From: Mycobacterium sp. IS-1264 | Lineage (GTDB): Bacteria; Actinomycetota; Actinomycetes; Mycobacteriales; Mycobacteriaceae | Assembly: GCF_001954195.1 (NCBI RefSeq) | Contig: NZ_MBES01000019.1 | Location: forward strand, 1 to 48,548 | Reading direction: 5' to 3' | Length of the DNA: 48,548 nt | Part shown: piece by piece, positions 7,841-16,575 of the stretch | Layout of the letters: each line of letters opens with the position of its first letter | Position numbering within the stretch: position 1 is the stretch's first letter | The notes under the pieces: generated by a model | Told to the model about the DNA's origin: nothing | What the model saw: only the letters and a program-made list of their open reading frames with translations | Databases searched by the model: none | Program-made: the position numbers and the translations under genes

Positions 7841-9601
7841 GTGTTCGACCTCAAGATCACCGGTGGCACCGTCGTCGATGGCACCGGCGCGGATCGGTTT
7901 CGCGCCGACATCGGCATCAAGGATGGAGTGATCGTCGACGTCGTCCGCCGCGGATCCAGCGACGCCGAGATGGGCGGCGAGGCCGCTGAAACCATCGATG
8001 CGACAGGTCATGTCGTGGCCCCTGGCTTCGTCGACATCCACACCCACTACGACGGCCAGGTGAGTTGGGACAGCCTGCTCGAGCCGTCCAGCGGCCACGG
8101 CGTCACCACGATTGTGACCGGCAACTGCGGCGTCGGCTTTGCGCCGGTGCGGCCCGGCAGCGAGCAGTGGCTGATCGAGCTGATGGAGGGCGTCGAAGAC
8201 ATTCCCGGCACCGCGCTGACCGAGGGCATCACCTGGGGCTGGGAGACCTATCCCGAGTACCTCGACGCGATCGGCAAGCAGAAGTTCGCGATCGACGTGG
8301 GCAGCCAGGTCGCCCACGGCGCCATCCGCGCCTACGCGATGGGCGAGCGGGGCGCCCGCAACGAGCCGGCCACCCCCGACGACATCGAGGCGATGGGTCG
8401 CCTGGTCACCGAGGCGATCGAAGCCGGTGCGCTGGGCTTCTCCACGTCGCGCACGATGGGCCACCGCGCGATGGACGGCGAACCGGTGCCCGGAACGTTC
8501 GCGGCCGAGGAAGAACTGTTCGGCCTGGGCCGCGCCATGGCGGCCGGCGGTCAGGCGGTGTTCGAGCTGGCCCCGCAGGGGTCCGCGGGCGAGGACATCG
8601 TCGCCCCGAAGAAGGAACTGGACTGGATGCGGCGGTTGGGCGCCGAGATCGACCGGCCGGTGTCGTTCGCCCTGATCCAGGTGGACGCCGATCCGAAACT
8701 GTGGCGCGAAATGCTGGACCTCTCCGCGGACGCGCACGCCGCGGGCAGCCGGTTGCACCCACAGGTCGCGGCGCGTCCGTTCGGCATGATGATCGGTTTC
8801 CAGGGCCATCACGGTTTCAGCCACCGGCCCACCTATCGCAAGCTGCAGGCCGAGTTTGGCCGCGAGGAACTCGCGCAGCGCCTGGCCGATCCCGCGGTCA
8901 AGGCCGCGATCCTGTCGGAGGACGACGTGCCCGCCGACCCGACCCTGTTGTTCGACGGCATGTTCGCCCTGGTGCAGCACTCCCTGCACCGCCTGTACGC
9001 GCTCGGCGACCCGCCCGACTACGAGCCCACCCCCGACCGCACCGTCGCGGCGATCGCCAAGGCGCGCGGCGAGGACCCGCTGTCCACCCTGTACGACCTG
9101 ATGCTCGAGCGGAACGCGACCGCGATGCTGATGCTGCCGCTGTTCAACTACGCCGAGGGCAACTGCGAGGCGATCCGGGAGATGCTGCTCCATCCCGCCG
9201 GGGTGCTGGGACTCTCCGACGGCGGCGCGCACTGCGGGATGATCTGTGACGCCTCCTACCCCACGTTCCTGCTGACGCATTGGGCGCGCGACCGCAGCCG
9301 AGGCGAGAAGTTGCCGTTGGAATACGTGATCCGCAAGCAATCCCGTGACACCGCACACCTTTTCGGGCTCACCGATCGCGGCACGATCGAGCCCGGCAAG
9401 AAGGCCGACATCAACGTGATCGACCTGGACGCGCTGAGGTTGCACCCCGCGGCGATGGCCTTCGACCTGCCCGCGGGCGGGCATCGGATCCTGCAGGGCG
9501 CGAGCGGATATGCGGCGACGATCGTCAGCGGGACGGTGACCCGGCGCCACGATGTCGACACCGGCGCCCGTCCGGGTCGCCTGGTTCGGGGAGCGCGTTA
9601 G
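7841..9601 (+). CDS. D-aminoacylase-type amidohydrolase
   Basis: A 586-residue enzyme of the metal-dependent amidohydrolase superfamily, subgroup of N-acyl-D-amino-acid deacylases. The metal-binding HTHYDG lies at H67-x-H69 after the VVAPGFVDI strand, [12 protein letters not shown] supplies the late acidic ligand, and the C-terminal [15 protein letters not shown] is the typical closing beta-sandwich. The GTG at 7841 is supported by AAGGAGA six bases ahead. Mycobacterial members often stand beside oxygenases, and here a Rieske oxygenase follows after 10 bases. The substrate is unknown: an N-acyl amino acid, cyclic amide or another hydrolysable intermediate is possible. Confidence 0.9.
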   Translation: MFDLKITGGTVVDGTGADRFRADIGIKDGVIVDVVRRGSSDAEMGGEAAETIDATGHVVAPGFVDIHTHYDGQVSWDSLLEPSSGHGVTTIVTGNCGVGFAPVRPGSEQWLIELMEGVEDIPGTALTEGITWGWETYPEYLDAIGKQKFAIDVGSQVAHGAIRAYAMGERGARNEPATPDDIEAMGRLVTEAIEAGALGFSTSRTMGHRAMDGEPVPGTFAAEEELFGLGRAMAAGGQAVFELAPQGSAGEDIVAPKKELDWMRRLGAEIDRPVSFALIQVDADPKLWREMLDLSADAHAAGSRLHPQVAARPFGMMIGFQGHHGFSHRPTYRKLQAEFGREELAQRLADPAVKAAILSEDDVPADPTLLFDGMFALVQHSLHRLYALGDPPDYEPTPDRTVAAIAKARGEDPLSTLYDLMLERNATAMLMLPLFNYAEGNCEAIREMLLHPAGVLGLSDGGAHCGMICDASYPTFLLTHWARDRSRGEKLPLEYVIRKQSRDTAHLFGLTDRGTIEPGKKADINVIDLDALRLHPAAMAFDLPAGGHRILQGASGYAATIVSGTVTRRHDVDTGARPGRLVRGAR

Positions 9602-9611
9602 GGTCCGGCGC

Positions 9612-10982
9612 ATGAAAGTGGCCGCCGGCAACCCGGCCCGCACCCGCGACGAGGATGCGATCGGCGTCCCGCCGGCAGGCCCTACCCTGGTGCCGGCCGA
9701 GCGCTACTACTCTCCGGCGTTCGCCGCGCTCGAGATCGAGCGGATGTGGCCGAAAGTCTGGCAGGTCGCCTGCATGCTCGACCACGTCGCGGAGCCGGGC
9801 GACTATTTCGAGTACCGCTGCGGGCCCTACGGCGTGCTGATCGTCCACGGTGACGACGGCGTGCTGCGCGCCTTCCAGAACGTCTGTCGCCATCGCGGCA
9901 ACTCGATCTGCGCCGGCTCGGGTTCCGGACTGCGCGAGCTGAAGTGCGGCTATCACGGCTGGACGTGGGACCTCGCCGGCACGCTCAAGCGGGTGCCCAA
10001 CCGCAAGGGATTCGGCGCGCTGCGCATGTCGGACTTCCCGTTGATACCGGCCAGGGTCGATACCTGGGAGGGCCTCGTCTTCGTCAACCTCGACGTCAAC
10101 GCGATGCCGCTGCTCGACTACCTGGAGTCGGTGCCCGACGACATCGCGTGGTGCAATCTGGGCGACTTCCGCTGCTATGCCACCCTCACCGTCGAGGTCG
10201 ACGCCAACTGGAAGACGATCGCCGACGGCTACAGCGAGACCTACCATATTCAGACGCTGCATCCCGAACTGCTGCGCTGCGTCGACGACATCCATGCGCC
10301 GCAGCAGATCTGGGGTCACACCGGCAAGTCCGATCAGCCCTACGGTGTGCAAAGCCCGCGCTTCGACGGCGCATTGAGCGATGAAGAGGTTTGGGACGCC
10401 TACGTTTACACGCAGGGTGCGCTCATGGGCGCGGCCGAAGGCACGCCCTTCCCCGCCGATGAACTCCAGCCCGGACAGACGGTGCAGGACCTGATTGCGG
10501 CACGCACACGGGCGTTCGCGGCATCCCGCGGTGTCGACCTCGACTGGGCCGACACCGACCGGATCACTCGGCTGCACCAGTACAACGTGTTCCCCAACAT
10601 GACGCTGCTGGCCAACGCCGACCACCTGACCATCATGTGCTCGCGCCCCGGGCCGGACCCCGACCATGGCGAGTTCGTCATGTTCTTGATGACGCGGATG
10701 CCGCCCGGCGCGGCGCGCAACAAGCCGACGGACGTCCGCATGAGCGCCGGGGAGGCCGAGCCCGGCCTGGTCCTAACGCAGGACATCCGCGTGCTGCCGG
10801 GCTTGCAGCGCGGCATGCACCAACCCGGCTTCACCCACTTGGTGCTCTCCGGCGAGGAGCGGCGAGTGATCAACATGCATCGCAACCTCGAGCGCTACCT
10901 CGACCTACCCGAGGCAGACCGAATCGGCGGGCCCACGTCCGCGGATCGCGGCGAAGTAATTGGCGCGGAGCCTACGAAATAG
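9612..10982 (+). CDS. Rieske aromatic-ring-hydroxylating oxygenase, alpha subunit
   Basis: A 456-residue oxygenase. The Rieske centre is C92-x-H94-x17-C112-x2-H115 (CRHRG and CGYHGW), and the mononuclear iron histidines are H212 and H217 in YSETYHIQTLH. It should insert one or two oxygen atoms into a ring or N-methyl compound using electrons from a reductase and perhaps a ferredoxin. No small subunit, ferredoxin or reductase gene is nearby, so it must use partners from elsewhere. The ATG at 9612 lies 10 bases after the amidohydrolase stop; an ATG at 9552 would overlap that gene by 50 bases without added family sequence. Confidence 0.92.
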   Translation: MKVAAGNPARTRDEDAIGVPPAGPTLVPAERYYSPAFAALEIERMWPKVWQVACMLDHVAEPGDYFEYRCGPYGVLIVHGDDGVLRAFQNVCRHRGNSICAGSGSGLRELKCGYHGWTWDLAGTLKRVPNRKGFGALRMSDFPLIPARVDTWEGLVFVNLDVNAMPLLDYLESVPDDIAWCNLGDFRCYATLTVEVDANWKTIADGYSETYHIQTLHPELLRCVDDIHAPQQIWGHTGKSDQPYGVQSPRFDGALSDEEVWDAYVYTQGALMGAAEGTPFPADELQPGQTVQDLIAARTRAFAASRGVDLDWADTDRITRLHQYNVFPNMTLLANADHLTIMCSRPGPDPDHGEFVMFLMTRMPPGAARNKPTDVRMSAGEAEPGLVLTQDIRVLPGLQRGMHQPGFTHLVLSGEERRVINMHRNLERYLDLPEADRIGGPTSADRGEVIGAEPTK

Positions 10983-11067
10983 CCCCCGAGCGAATTACAA
11001 TCCGGCTGTGGCGATCCCGTCGAACCCGTGCGGTGGCGAGTGGGGGCGGCTATCACATCGGCTAGAG

Positions 11068-11388
11068 ATGCAGTATCAGATTGTCGGCCGCAGGGGGGCG
11101 CGGCGGCTGTGCAAGCGCTTCGCGCAGGTGGGTGTCAGGACGCAGCCGGACCGGCTGCAGCAGATGCTGGCAGGCATGCCCGGCTCGGACGAGGAAGTGG
11201 CCGATGTCAGATTTGCCTTGATCGCTTCACAGCTGAATCGTCAAACGCGGGCCGCAAAGCTGAAGCGGCTGCAACGACACGGCACCCGCTCGCTGCTGTT
11301 CGCGGGCTTGGTTCTGGTCGTATTGAACTTCCTTTTCTGCGTTGCCTACGTCTTGTTGAACCTGGCCCAACAGGCCACGCCGCTGTAA
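11068..11388 (+). CDS. small protein with C-terminal membrane anchor
   Basis: About 106 residues from the ATG at 11068 (MQYQIVGRRG); an in-frame GTG at 11008 or an ATG at 10960 would lengthen it. The first 70 residues are charged and probably helical; one strong hydrophobic segment follows (SLLFAGLVLVVLNFLFCVAYVLL), leaving only a few residues outside. The layout is that of a tail-anchored membrane protein. I do not recognise the family. It lies 85 bases after the Rieske gene on the same strand. Confidence 0.6.
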   Translation: MQYQIVGRRGARRLCKRFAQVGVRTQPDRLQQMLAGMPGSDEEVADVRFALIASQLNRQTRAAKLKRLQRHGTRSLLFAGLVLVVLNFLFCVAYVLLNLAQQATPL

Positions 11389-11413
11389 GGCGGGGAAAAC
11401 GCCCGTACCGGAA

Positions 11414-11857
11414 CTAGTTTGGCTCGAGTCTGAAGACCGCGCAGCGGCCCGCGAGGGCCTCGAACTCGTCGGCGGTTCCCTGCTCGACCAGCCCCGCGCG
11501 TTTAAAGAAGCCGACACCCCTCGGTACCTTCTCCGGAAACGCGCGCAATACCGGGCGAGCCTGCTCCGCGTTGAGTTCGACGAAGCTGACGCGCTGCGCG
11601 CGACGGCCGCGGGTGACGGTCCCTGCGCCGGCGGCGCGGGCATTGAGCACCCAGTCCGCGTTCGGGTATCCACCGACGACGTAGAGGCCGTCATGCAGCG
11701 TGAACGGGGTCGCCGGCGTGCTGCGCGGCTCACCCGATTTGCGGCCGGGCACCGTCAGCACGCGTACCGGTCCGGTGGCGATGCCGGCCTTGTGCATGGC
11801 GATCATGACCTTGTTCATTGGTTTGAGCCAGGCGGGTGGTTTCTGATCAGACATCAT
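11414..11857 (-). CDS. Ddn-like deazaflavin (F420)-dependent oxidoreductase
   Basis: A 147-residue member of the actinobacterial deazaflavin-dependent nitroreductase family (Ddn/FDOR-A). Diagnostic parts are LTVPGRKSGEPRSTP near residue 33, followed by LYVVGGYPNADWVLNARA, the split-beta-barrel segment binding F420. Members reduce quinones, unsaturated lipids or nitro compounds with reduced F420. Two adjacent ATG codons (11857 and 11854) could start it, with AGAGG just ahead. It stands 73 bases downstream of the PrrB-like kinase on the same strand; no functional tie is visible. Confidence 0.92.
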   Translation of the reverse strand: MMSDQKPPAWLKPMNKVMIAMHKAGIATGPVRVLTVPGRKSGEPRSTPATPFTLHDGLYVVGGYPNADWVLNARAAGAGTVTRGRRAQRVSFVELNAEQARPVLRAFPEKVPRGVGFFKRAGLVEQGTADEFEALAGRCAVFRLEPN

Positions 11858-11930
11858 GTCCTCTTCGACTGGTGTGCCGGCGCGCCTTCAGTAGTATCAA
11901 TGTGGCTGATATATGTCAAGGCGCCTGACA

Positions 11931-13283
11931 CTAGGCGGGGCCACGCCCATCACCCGCCAGTGTCACGAGAAGTCTTGTCCCCCCCAGCGGACTGGCGTGC
12001 AAAGACGCCTCGCCGCCATGCAATTCGGCCTGCTGGGCGACCAGCGCCAGCCCCAATCCGGACCCCGAGCGCGACGCCGTCGACCCGCGGGAGAAGCGTT
12101 CGAAGACCGCGGCGCGCTCCTCTTCGGGAATGCCCGTGCCATTGTCGTCGATGGCGATTTCCACGCCGTCGCCGGAACTCGTTACGTTGAGCCGGATTTC
12201 GGTGGCGCTACCGTGCTTGACGGCGTTGGCTATGGCGTTGTCGATCACCAGCCGCAGGCCCGTGGGCAACCCCACCATCAAGACCGTGGGCGAGGGCACC
12301 AGCGATACCTGCAAGCCCGGGTAGATACGCAACGCGTCGTGCGCGGCACGATCCAGTAGCTCGGTGATGTCGAAGGGAACGAAGTCATCGACGGTGGTCA
12401 GATCGCCCTGGGCCAGTCGTTCGAGCGCCGTCAGGGTGGCCTCGATCCGGCTCTGGGTGCGGATGACGTCGCTGATCACCTCTTTACGCTGCTCTGCGCC
12501 CAACTCCAACGTCGACAGCACCTCGAGGTTGGTGCGCATGGCGGTCAGCGGAGTGCGCAATTCGTGGGAGGCGACGGCGGCGAAATCGCGAGCGGATTCG
12601 AGCGCCGCCTTCGTGCGCTGCTGCTCGTTGCCGATGCGGGCCAGCATGCCCTCGACCGCTTCGGCGATCTCCACGGCCTCCCGCACACCGCGGACCTGAA
12701 CCTCGTCGGGGCTGGACTGGGCATTGATGGCGCGGGCCTGCTGGGCCAGCAGCAGAAACGGATTGACCATGATCAACGAGATCACCCAGCCGACAAGGAT
12801 CGTCCCGCCGATGACGCCGGAACAGATCAACAACACCCGCAGGTGCAGTTCGTCGATGCGATGTTGAGCCTCGGCCAGCGGCGCCGCCAGCGCGATCGAT
12901 GCCGGGCCCGCGGTGAAGGTGCGGACCCGGTATTGCACGCCGTTGATGGTCGTGTTGGCGTAGCCGTTCGGGAGTTGGGGCAGGACGATATTGCCCGGCA
13001 CCGAGACCGTCGTATCCCCGATGCGCGCGGTGCGCACCAGGTTGCCATCCGGCATGGGCCGATCGGGGTTGGTGAGCTGCGCGCTGTTGAGCATCGAATT
13101 GATATCACCCAGACTCGTCACCGAATCCAGCCGGCGGTCGAGCTGGCTGTACTGGTCGTTGGTGACGCCGATCCACACCCACAGGCCCAGGAGGACGACG
13201 AGGGTCATCACCGATAGTGCGGCCACGATGACGATCGTGCGCAGCGACAGCACGCGCATCGGGAGCCGTATATGACGAAACAC
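11931..13283 (-). CDS. PrrB-like sensor histidine kinase without a neighbouring regulator
   Basis: A 450-residue membrane sensor kinase closely resembling PrrB of M. tuberculosis by eye, especially in ARDFAAVASHELRTPLTAMR (phospho-accepting H240) and the ATP domain VDNAIANAVKHG, DDNGTGIPE and GSGLGLALVAQQ. Two hydrophobic segments (about 14-38 and 150-172) bracket an outside domain of about 110 residues that is much more divergent; a HAMP region follows. The GTG at 13283 gives MFRHIRLPMR; an ATG at 13259 is possible. In prrAB the response regulator precedes the kinase on the same strand, yet here the DNA upstream holds no regulator. It may be a second copy that lost its partner, or may signal to a distant PrrA. 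Confidence 0.9.
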   Translation of the reverse strand: MFRHIRLPMRVLSLRTIVIVAALSVMTLVVLLGLWVWIGVTNDQYSQLDRRLDSVTSLGDINSMLNSAQLTNPDRPMPDGNLVRTARIGDTTVSVPGNIVLPQLPNGYANTTINGVQYRVRTFTAGPASIALAAPLAEAQHRIDELHLRVLLICSGVIGGTILVGWVISLIMVNPFLLLAQQARAINAQSSPDEVQVRGVREAVEIAEAVEGMLARIGNEQQRTKAALESARDFAAVASHELRTPLTAMRTNLEVLSTLELGAEQRKEVISDVIRTQSRIEATLTALERLAQGDLTTVDDFVPFDITELLDRAAHDALRIYPGLQVSLVPSPTVLMVGLPTGLRLVIDNAIANAVKHGSATEIRLNVTSSGDGVEIAIDDNGTGIPEEERAAVFERFSRGSTASRSGSGLGLALVAQQAELHGGEASLHASPLGGTRLLVTLAGDGRGPA

Positions 13284-13375
13284 GCGAATATCAGGCTCCC
13301 TCTATTGCCCGCGAAAGTGCCCGGTCGATGTCGTGGACGATACTAACGACGGCGGTACGGCGCGAAGGATGGCGT

Positions 13376-13417
13376 GGCAAGGCGCTCGCGATCGACGGTG
13401 GTTTCTCGGTCAGCTAG
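13376..13417 (+). pseudogene. 3' remnant of a short-chain dehydrogenase gene
   Basis: The plus strand reads GKALAIDGGFSVS followed by TAG. This is the usual C-terminal end of mycobacterial short-chain dehydrogenases (…TG-x-ALAIDGGF…). Upstream in the same frame the family sequence stops at once, so only about 14 codons survive. The remnant lies in the 199-base gap between the PrrB-like kinase and the TetR gene and marks a deletion or rearrangement end point. Confidence 0.6.
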
Positions 13418-13460
13418 CCCGGCGCCGGGCCGGCTGACCCGGTCATTTGCCTCCATTCGA

Positions 13461-13482
13461 GGTGAGTGAGTACTCTCTCACC
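13461..13482. promoter_or_regulatory. TetR-type operator touching the TetR start codon
   Basis: A 22-bp near-perfect palindrome: outer GGTGAG…CTCACC and core GAGTACTC, with only one symmetric mismatch pair. It ends directly at the ATG at 13483, so a bound repressor would block transcription or translation of its own gene; the FadE gene follows. Confidence 0.7.
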
Positions 13483-14094
13483 ATGGCTCCGTCGGGACGG
13501 GATCGGCTGCTGGCCGAGGCGCTGAAGCTGTTCGCCGCCAAGGGGTACGCGGCGACCTCGGTGGCCGACATTCAGCGCGCCTCCGGCCTCGCCCCGGGAT
13601 CGGGCGCGCTTTACAAGCACTTCGGCTCCAAGCGTGAGCTGCTAGAGGCCGCCGTCGCGTACCGGATCGACAGCATCGTTTCCGCGCGCGAGCAGTACGA
13701 CGCCGGGCGGTCGGGCAGCGTCGAGGAGGCGGTGCGCACTGCGGGCGAGCTGATCTGGAGCAACCTGCGCGACAGCGAGGATCTGCTCAAGGTCATGTTG
13801 CGCGAGCCTGCCGAGGCCGGCGATCTCGAGACGAAGACGTGGCAGGTCATCACCGACAACGCCTACCAGCGGTTCGCCGACGAATTGGCGGCGTCGAATC
13901 GCTCTGGCCGCACCAGCATCCCGGACCCCGAGGCGGCCGCGGCCGTGGCGATCGGGTCGCTTTCCTATGCCGCAACGCTGCAGGCCCTGACCGGCCGCTC
14001 GCCCGGAAACATCGACGACGACCGTTACTTCGAGGCCTGGGTCAACCAGACGGTCAGCGTCCTGGCGCAATACACCAACCGTAAAAACCGCTGA
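13483..14094 (+). CDS. TetR family transcriptional regulator
   Basis: A 203-residue repressor with an N-terminal helix-turn-helix (about 20-50: [23 protein letters not shown], region containing [19 protein letters not shown]). The ATG at 13483 follows immediately after a palindromic site, leaving little or no leader. An alternative start at 13447 would include the palindrome as coding DNA and is less likely. It stands 25 bases ahead of the acyl-CoA dehydrogenase on the same strand, the common arrangement in which a TetR protein senses an acyl-CoA and controls itself and the dehydrogenase. Confidence 0.9.
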   Translation: MAPSGRDRLLAEALKLFAAKGYAATSVADIQRASGLAPGSGALYKHFGSKRELLEAAVAYRIDSIVSAREQYDAGRSGSVEEAVRTAGELIWSNLRDSEDLLKVMLREPAEAGDLETKTWQVITDNAYQRFADELAASNRSGRTSIPDPEAAAAVAIGSLSYAATLQALTGRSPGNIDDDRYFEAWVNQTVSVLAQYTNRKNR

Positions 14095-14119
14095 CCACAA
14101 CATATTTCAGGAGCAAGTT

Positions 14120-15331
14120 GTGACCTTTTCACTGCAACTGAGCGACGACGTCATCGAGGTCCGGGACTGGGTGCACAAGTTCGCCAGCGAAGTCATCCGG
14201 CCCGCCGCGGCCGAATGGGACGAACGCGAAGAGACCCCGTGGCCCGTGATCCAGGAGGCCGCCAAGGTGGGCCTCTACTCCCCCGATTTCTTCGCGCAGC
14301 AGGCGGCCGAGCCGACCGGGCTGGGATTTCTGACCACGTTCGAAGAGATGTTCTGGGGCGACGCCGGTATCGCGCTGTCCATCCTCGGCACCGGGTTGGC
14401 CGCGGCGGCCTTGGCGGGCAACGGAACTCCCGAACAGCTGGGCCGCTGGCTGCCCGAGATGTTCGGCACGCCTGAGGATCCCAAGCTGGGCGCGTTCTGC
14501 TCGTCGGAACCCGACGCCGGATCTGACGTCGGCGCCATCCGGAGTCGTGCGCACTACGACGAGGCGGCCGGCGAGTGGGTCCTGAACGGCACCAAGACCT
14601 GGGCAACCAACGGCGGCATCGCCAACGTGCACATCGTGGTGGCGTCGGTCTATCCCGAGCTCGGCGCGCGCGGCCAGGCCACCTTCGTCATCGGGCCGGA
14701 CACTGCGGGTCTGGCCCAGGGGCAGAAGTTCAAAAAGCATGGGATCCGCGCTTCGCATACCGCCGAGGTGGTGCTCGACAATGTGCGTCTGCCCGAAGAC
14801 GCCATCCTCGGCGGCCGGGAGAAGTTCGAGGCCCGCGTCGCGCGGGTCAAATCCGGCGCCTCCGCGGGTGGCCAGGCGGCGATGAAGACCTTCGAGCGAA
14901 CTCGCCCCACCGTCGGCGCGATGGCCATCGGTGTGGCCCGGGCCGCCTACGAATACGCCCTCGAATATGCCTGCCAGCGTGAGCAATTCGGGCGCAAGAT
15001 CGGCGAGTTCCAGGCGGTGGCGTTCAAACTGGCGGACATGAAGAGCCGCATCGACGCATCTCGCCTGCTGGTGTGGCGCGCCGGCTGGATGGCGCGCAAC
15101 AACCAGAACTTCGACTCGGCCGAGGGGTCGATGGCCAAGCTGGTGGCGAGCGAGACCGCGGTCTACGTCACCGACGAGGCCATCCAGATCCTCGGCGGCA
15201 ACGGATACACCCGTGACTACCCGGTGGAGCGGATGCACCGCGACGCGAAGATCTTCACCATTTTCGAGGGAACCAGCGAGATCCAGCGGCTGGTGATCTC
15301 GCGGGCGTTGACGGGGCTGCCGATCCGTTAA
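14120..15331 (+). CDS. acyl-CoA dehydrogenase (FadE family)
   Basis: A 403-residue FAD flavoenzyme introducing the alpha-beta double bond in acyl-CoA. The GTG at 14120 has AGGAG at the right distance. Visible parts are [14 protein letters not shown] with the TKTWATNGG beta-domain segment, the [25 protein letters not shown] helix region, and IFEGTSEIQ with the probable catalytic base E383. The gene is preceded by its likely TetR controller. The chain length or branching of the substrate cannot be inferred; the family in mycobacteria serves fatty acids, sterol side chains and methyl-branched acids. Confidence 0.93.
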   Translation: MTFSLQLSDDVIEVRDWVHKFASEVIRPAAAEWDEREETPWPVIQEAAKVGLYSPDFFAQQAAEPTGLGFLTTFEEMFWGDAGIALSILGTGLAAAALAGNGTPEQLGRWLPEMFGTPEDPKLGAFCSSEPDAGSDVGAIRSRAHYDEAAGEWVLNGTKTWATNGGIANVHIVVASVYPELGARGQATFVIGPDTAGLAQGQKFKKHGIRASHTAEVVLDNVRLPEDAILGGREKFEARVARVKSGASAGGQAAMKTFERTRPTVGAMAIGVARAAYEYALEYACQREQFGRKIGEFQAVAFKLADMKSRIDASRLLVWRAGWMARNNQNFDSAEGSMAKLVASETAVYVTDEAIQILGGNGYTRDYPVERMHRDAKIFTIFEGTSEIQRLVISRALTGLPIR

Positions 15332-15357
15332 CCCGCGCTGCGAGACATGATGGCCGG

Positions 15358-16575
15358 ATGACCTACGAGATCCGCGTCCTCGACAGTGAGGACGACCTCG
15401 TTGCCGCGGCCAACCTGTTTCGCACCGCCATGGTCGGCTTCCCTCCGCTGCCGAACCTGCAGCCCGGCCAAATCAGCAAGCTGCTCGAGCCCGGCCGTAC
15501 GGTCGGAGCGTTCGCCGCAGGACAACTCGTCGGCACCGCGGATGCCGTGACGAGCGGGCTGACGCTTCCCGGCGGCGCGGTCGTCGGCCACGCCGCCGTG
15601 TCCCACATCGGCGTGCTGCCGTCGTTCACGCGCAAGGGAATCGCCACCGCGCTCATGGATCACCAGCTGCGCGACATCGCGGCGCGGGGTGAGGTGGTCG
15701 CAACGTTGCGCGCTTCGGAGGCGACGATCTACGAGCGATACGGCTACGGCGTGGCGAGTTCATCGCAAACCGTCGAGGTTCAGACGGCGCGGGCGGCGCT
15801 CCGACGGGGCGTCGGCCCCGGCGCCCCGGTCCGGCTGCTCGACACTGCGCAAACATTTGACGTCCTGCCGCGGATCTACGCCGAGAATCGTCCGTCGCGG
15901 GCGGGAACCATCGATCGCCCGGACGTATGGTGGGAGGGTTTGCGGCTGCGGACCGAATCATCCTCGGGCCCCGCGTATGTCGCGGTGTCCGGCGACCCGG
16001 GAGCCGAGTCCGGCTTCATCCGCTACCGCCCGGTCGACACCGAACGGTGGTTCGTCAGCGATCAGCGGACCGTCGTGGTCGAAGATTTCTTCGCACCCAC
16101 CCCCGACGCGTACCTGGGGCTGCTGCGCTTCCTGCTCGGCCTCGATCTCGTCGACCGCGTGATGTTCTGGATGTTGCCGGTCGACGATCCGCTGTCCTGG
16201 CTATTGGTCGACCGGCGGGCCATGAAGATTTCCGCGGTGCATGACGAGACATGGTTGCGGGTCATCGATGCCGAGAAGGCGCTGACGGCCCGCCGATACG
16301 CCGGCGACGGCGCCGTCACTATCGCCGTGAATGACTCACTGCTGCAGCATAATTCGGCCAGTTACACCATCGCCGGCGACGGCGTGGAACCGACGAAACG
16401 GCCCGCCCAGGTGCGCGTCGGTGTCGAGGGGCTCGCCGCCGTCCTGCTCGGCGGCGCCACCTGGCGCGGTCTGGCCGTAGCCGGACTGGCGCGGGCCGAC
16501 GAGCCCGCGGCACTCGCGGCGGCTGATCGGCTGTTCGCGGTGGCCGAAGCGCCGTACGCCGGATTTTTCTTCTAA
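15358..16575 (+). CDS. Eis-like GNAT acetyltransferase
   Basis: A 405-residue protein with the three-part Eis layout: an N-terminal GNAT domain with the acetyl-CoA loop VLPSFTRKGIATALM (about 85-99), ATLRASEATIYERYGYG typical of Eis, a second GNAT-like domain, and a C-terminal sterol-carrier-like domain. It ends in a free aromatic carboxyl end (GFFF), as in Eis, where the C-terminal carboxylate acts as a catalytic group. The family acetylates amines of aminoglycosides, peptides and proteins; this is a diverged paralogue and its substrate is not known. It overlaps the convergent P450 by four bases. Confidence 0.9.
   Translation: MTYEIRVLDSEDDLVAAANLFRTAMVGFPPLPNLQPGQISKLLEPGRTVGAFAAGQLVGTADAVTSGLTLPGGAVVGHAAVSHIGVLPSFTRKGIATALMDHQLRDIAARGEVVATLRASEATIYERYGYGVASSSQTVEVQTARAALRRGVGPGAPVRLLDTAQTFDVLPRIYAENRPSRAGTIDRPDVWWEGLRLRTESSSGPAYVAVSGDPGAESGFIRYRPVDTERWFVSDQRTVVVEDFFAPTPDAYLGLLRFLLGLDLVDRVMFWMLPVDDPLSWLLVDRRAMKISAVHDETWLRVIDAEKALTARRYAGDGAVTIAVNDSLLQHNSASYTIAGDGVEPTKRPAQVRVGVEGLAAVLLGGATWRGLAVAGLARADEPAALAAADRLFAVAEAPYAGFFF

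Noticed and set aside
7514..9643. 709-codon minus frame
   Set aside because: Antisense of the amidohydrolase gene, made long by high GC; no family features.
11895..11930. Short inverted repeats (TATCA/TGATA; TGTCA/TGACA) before the Ddn-like gene
   Set aside because: Five-base arms only; too weak to call an operator.
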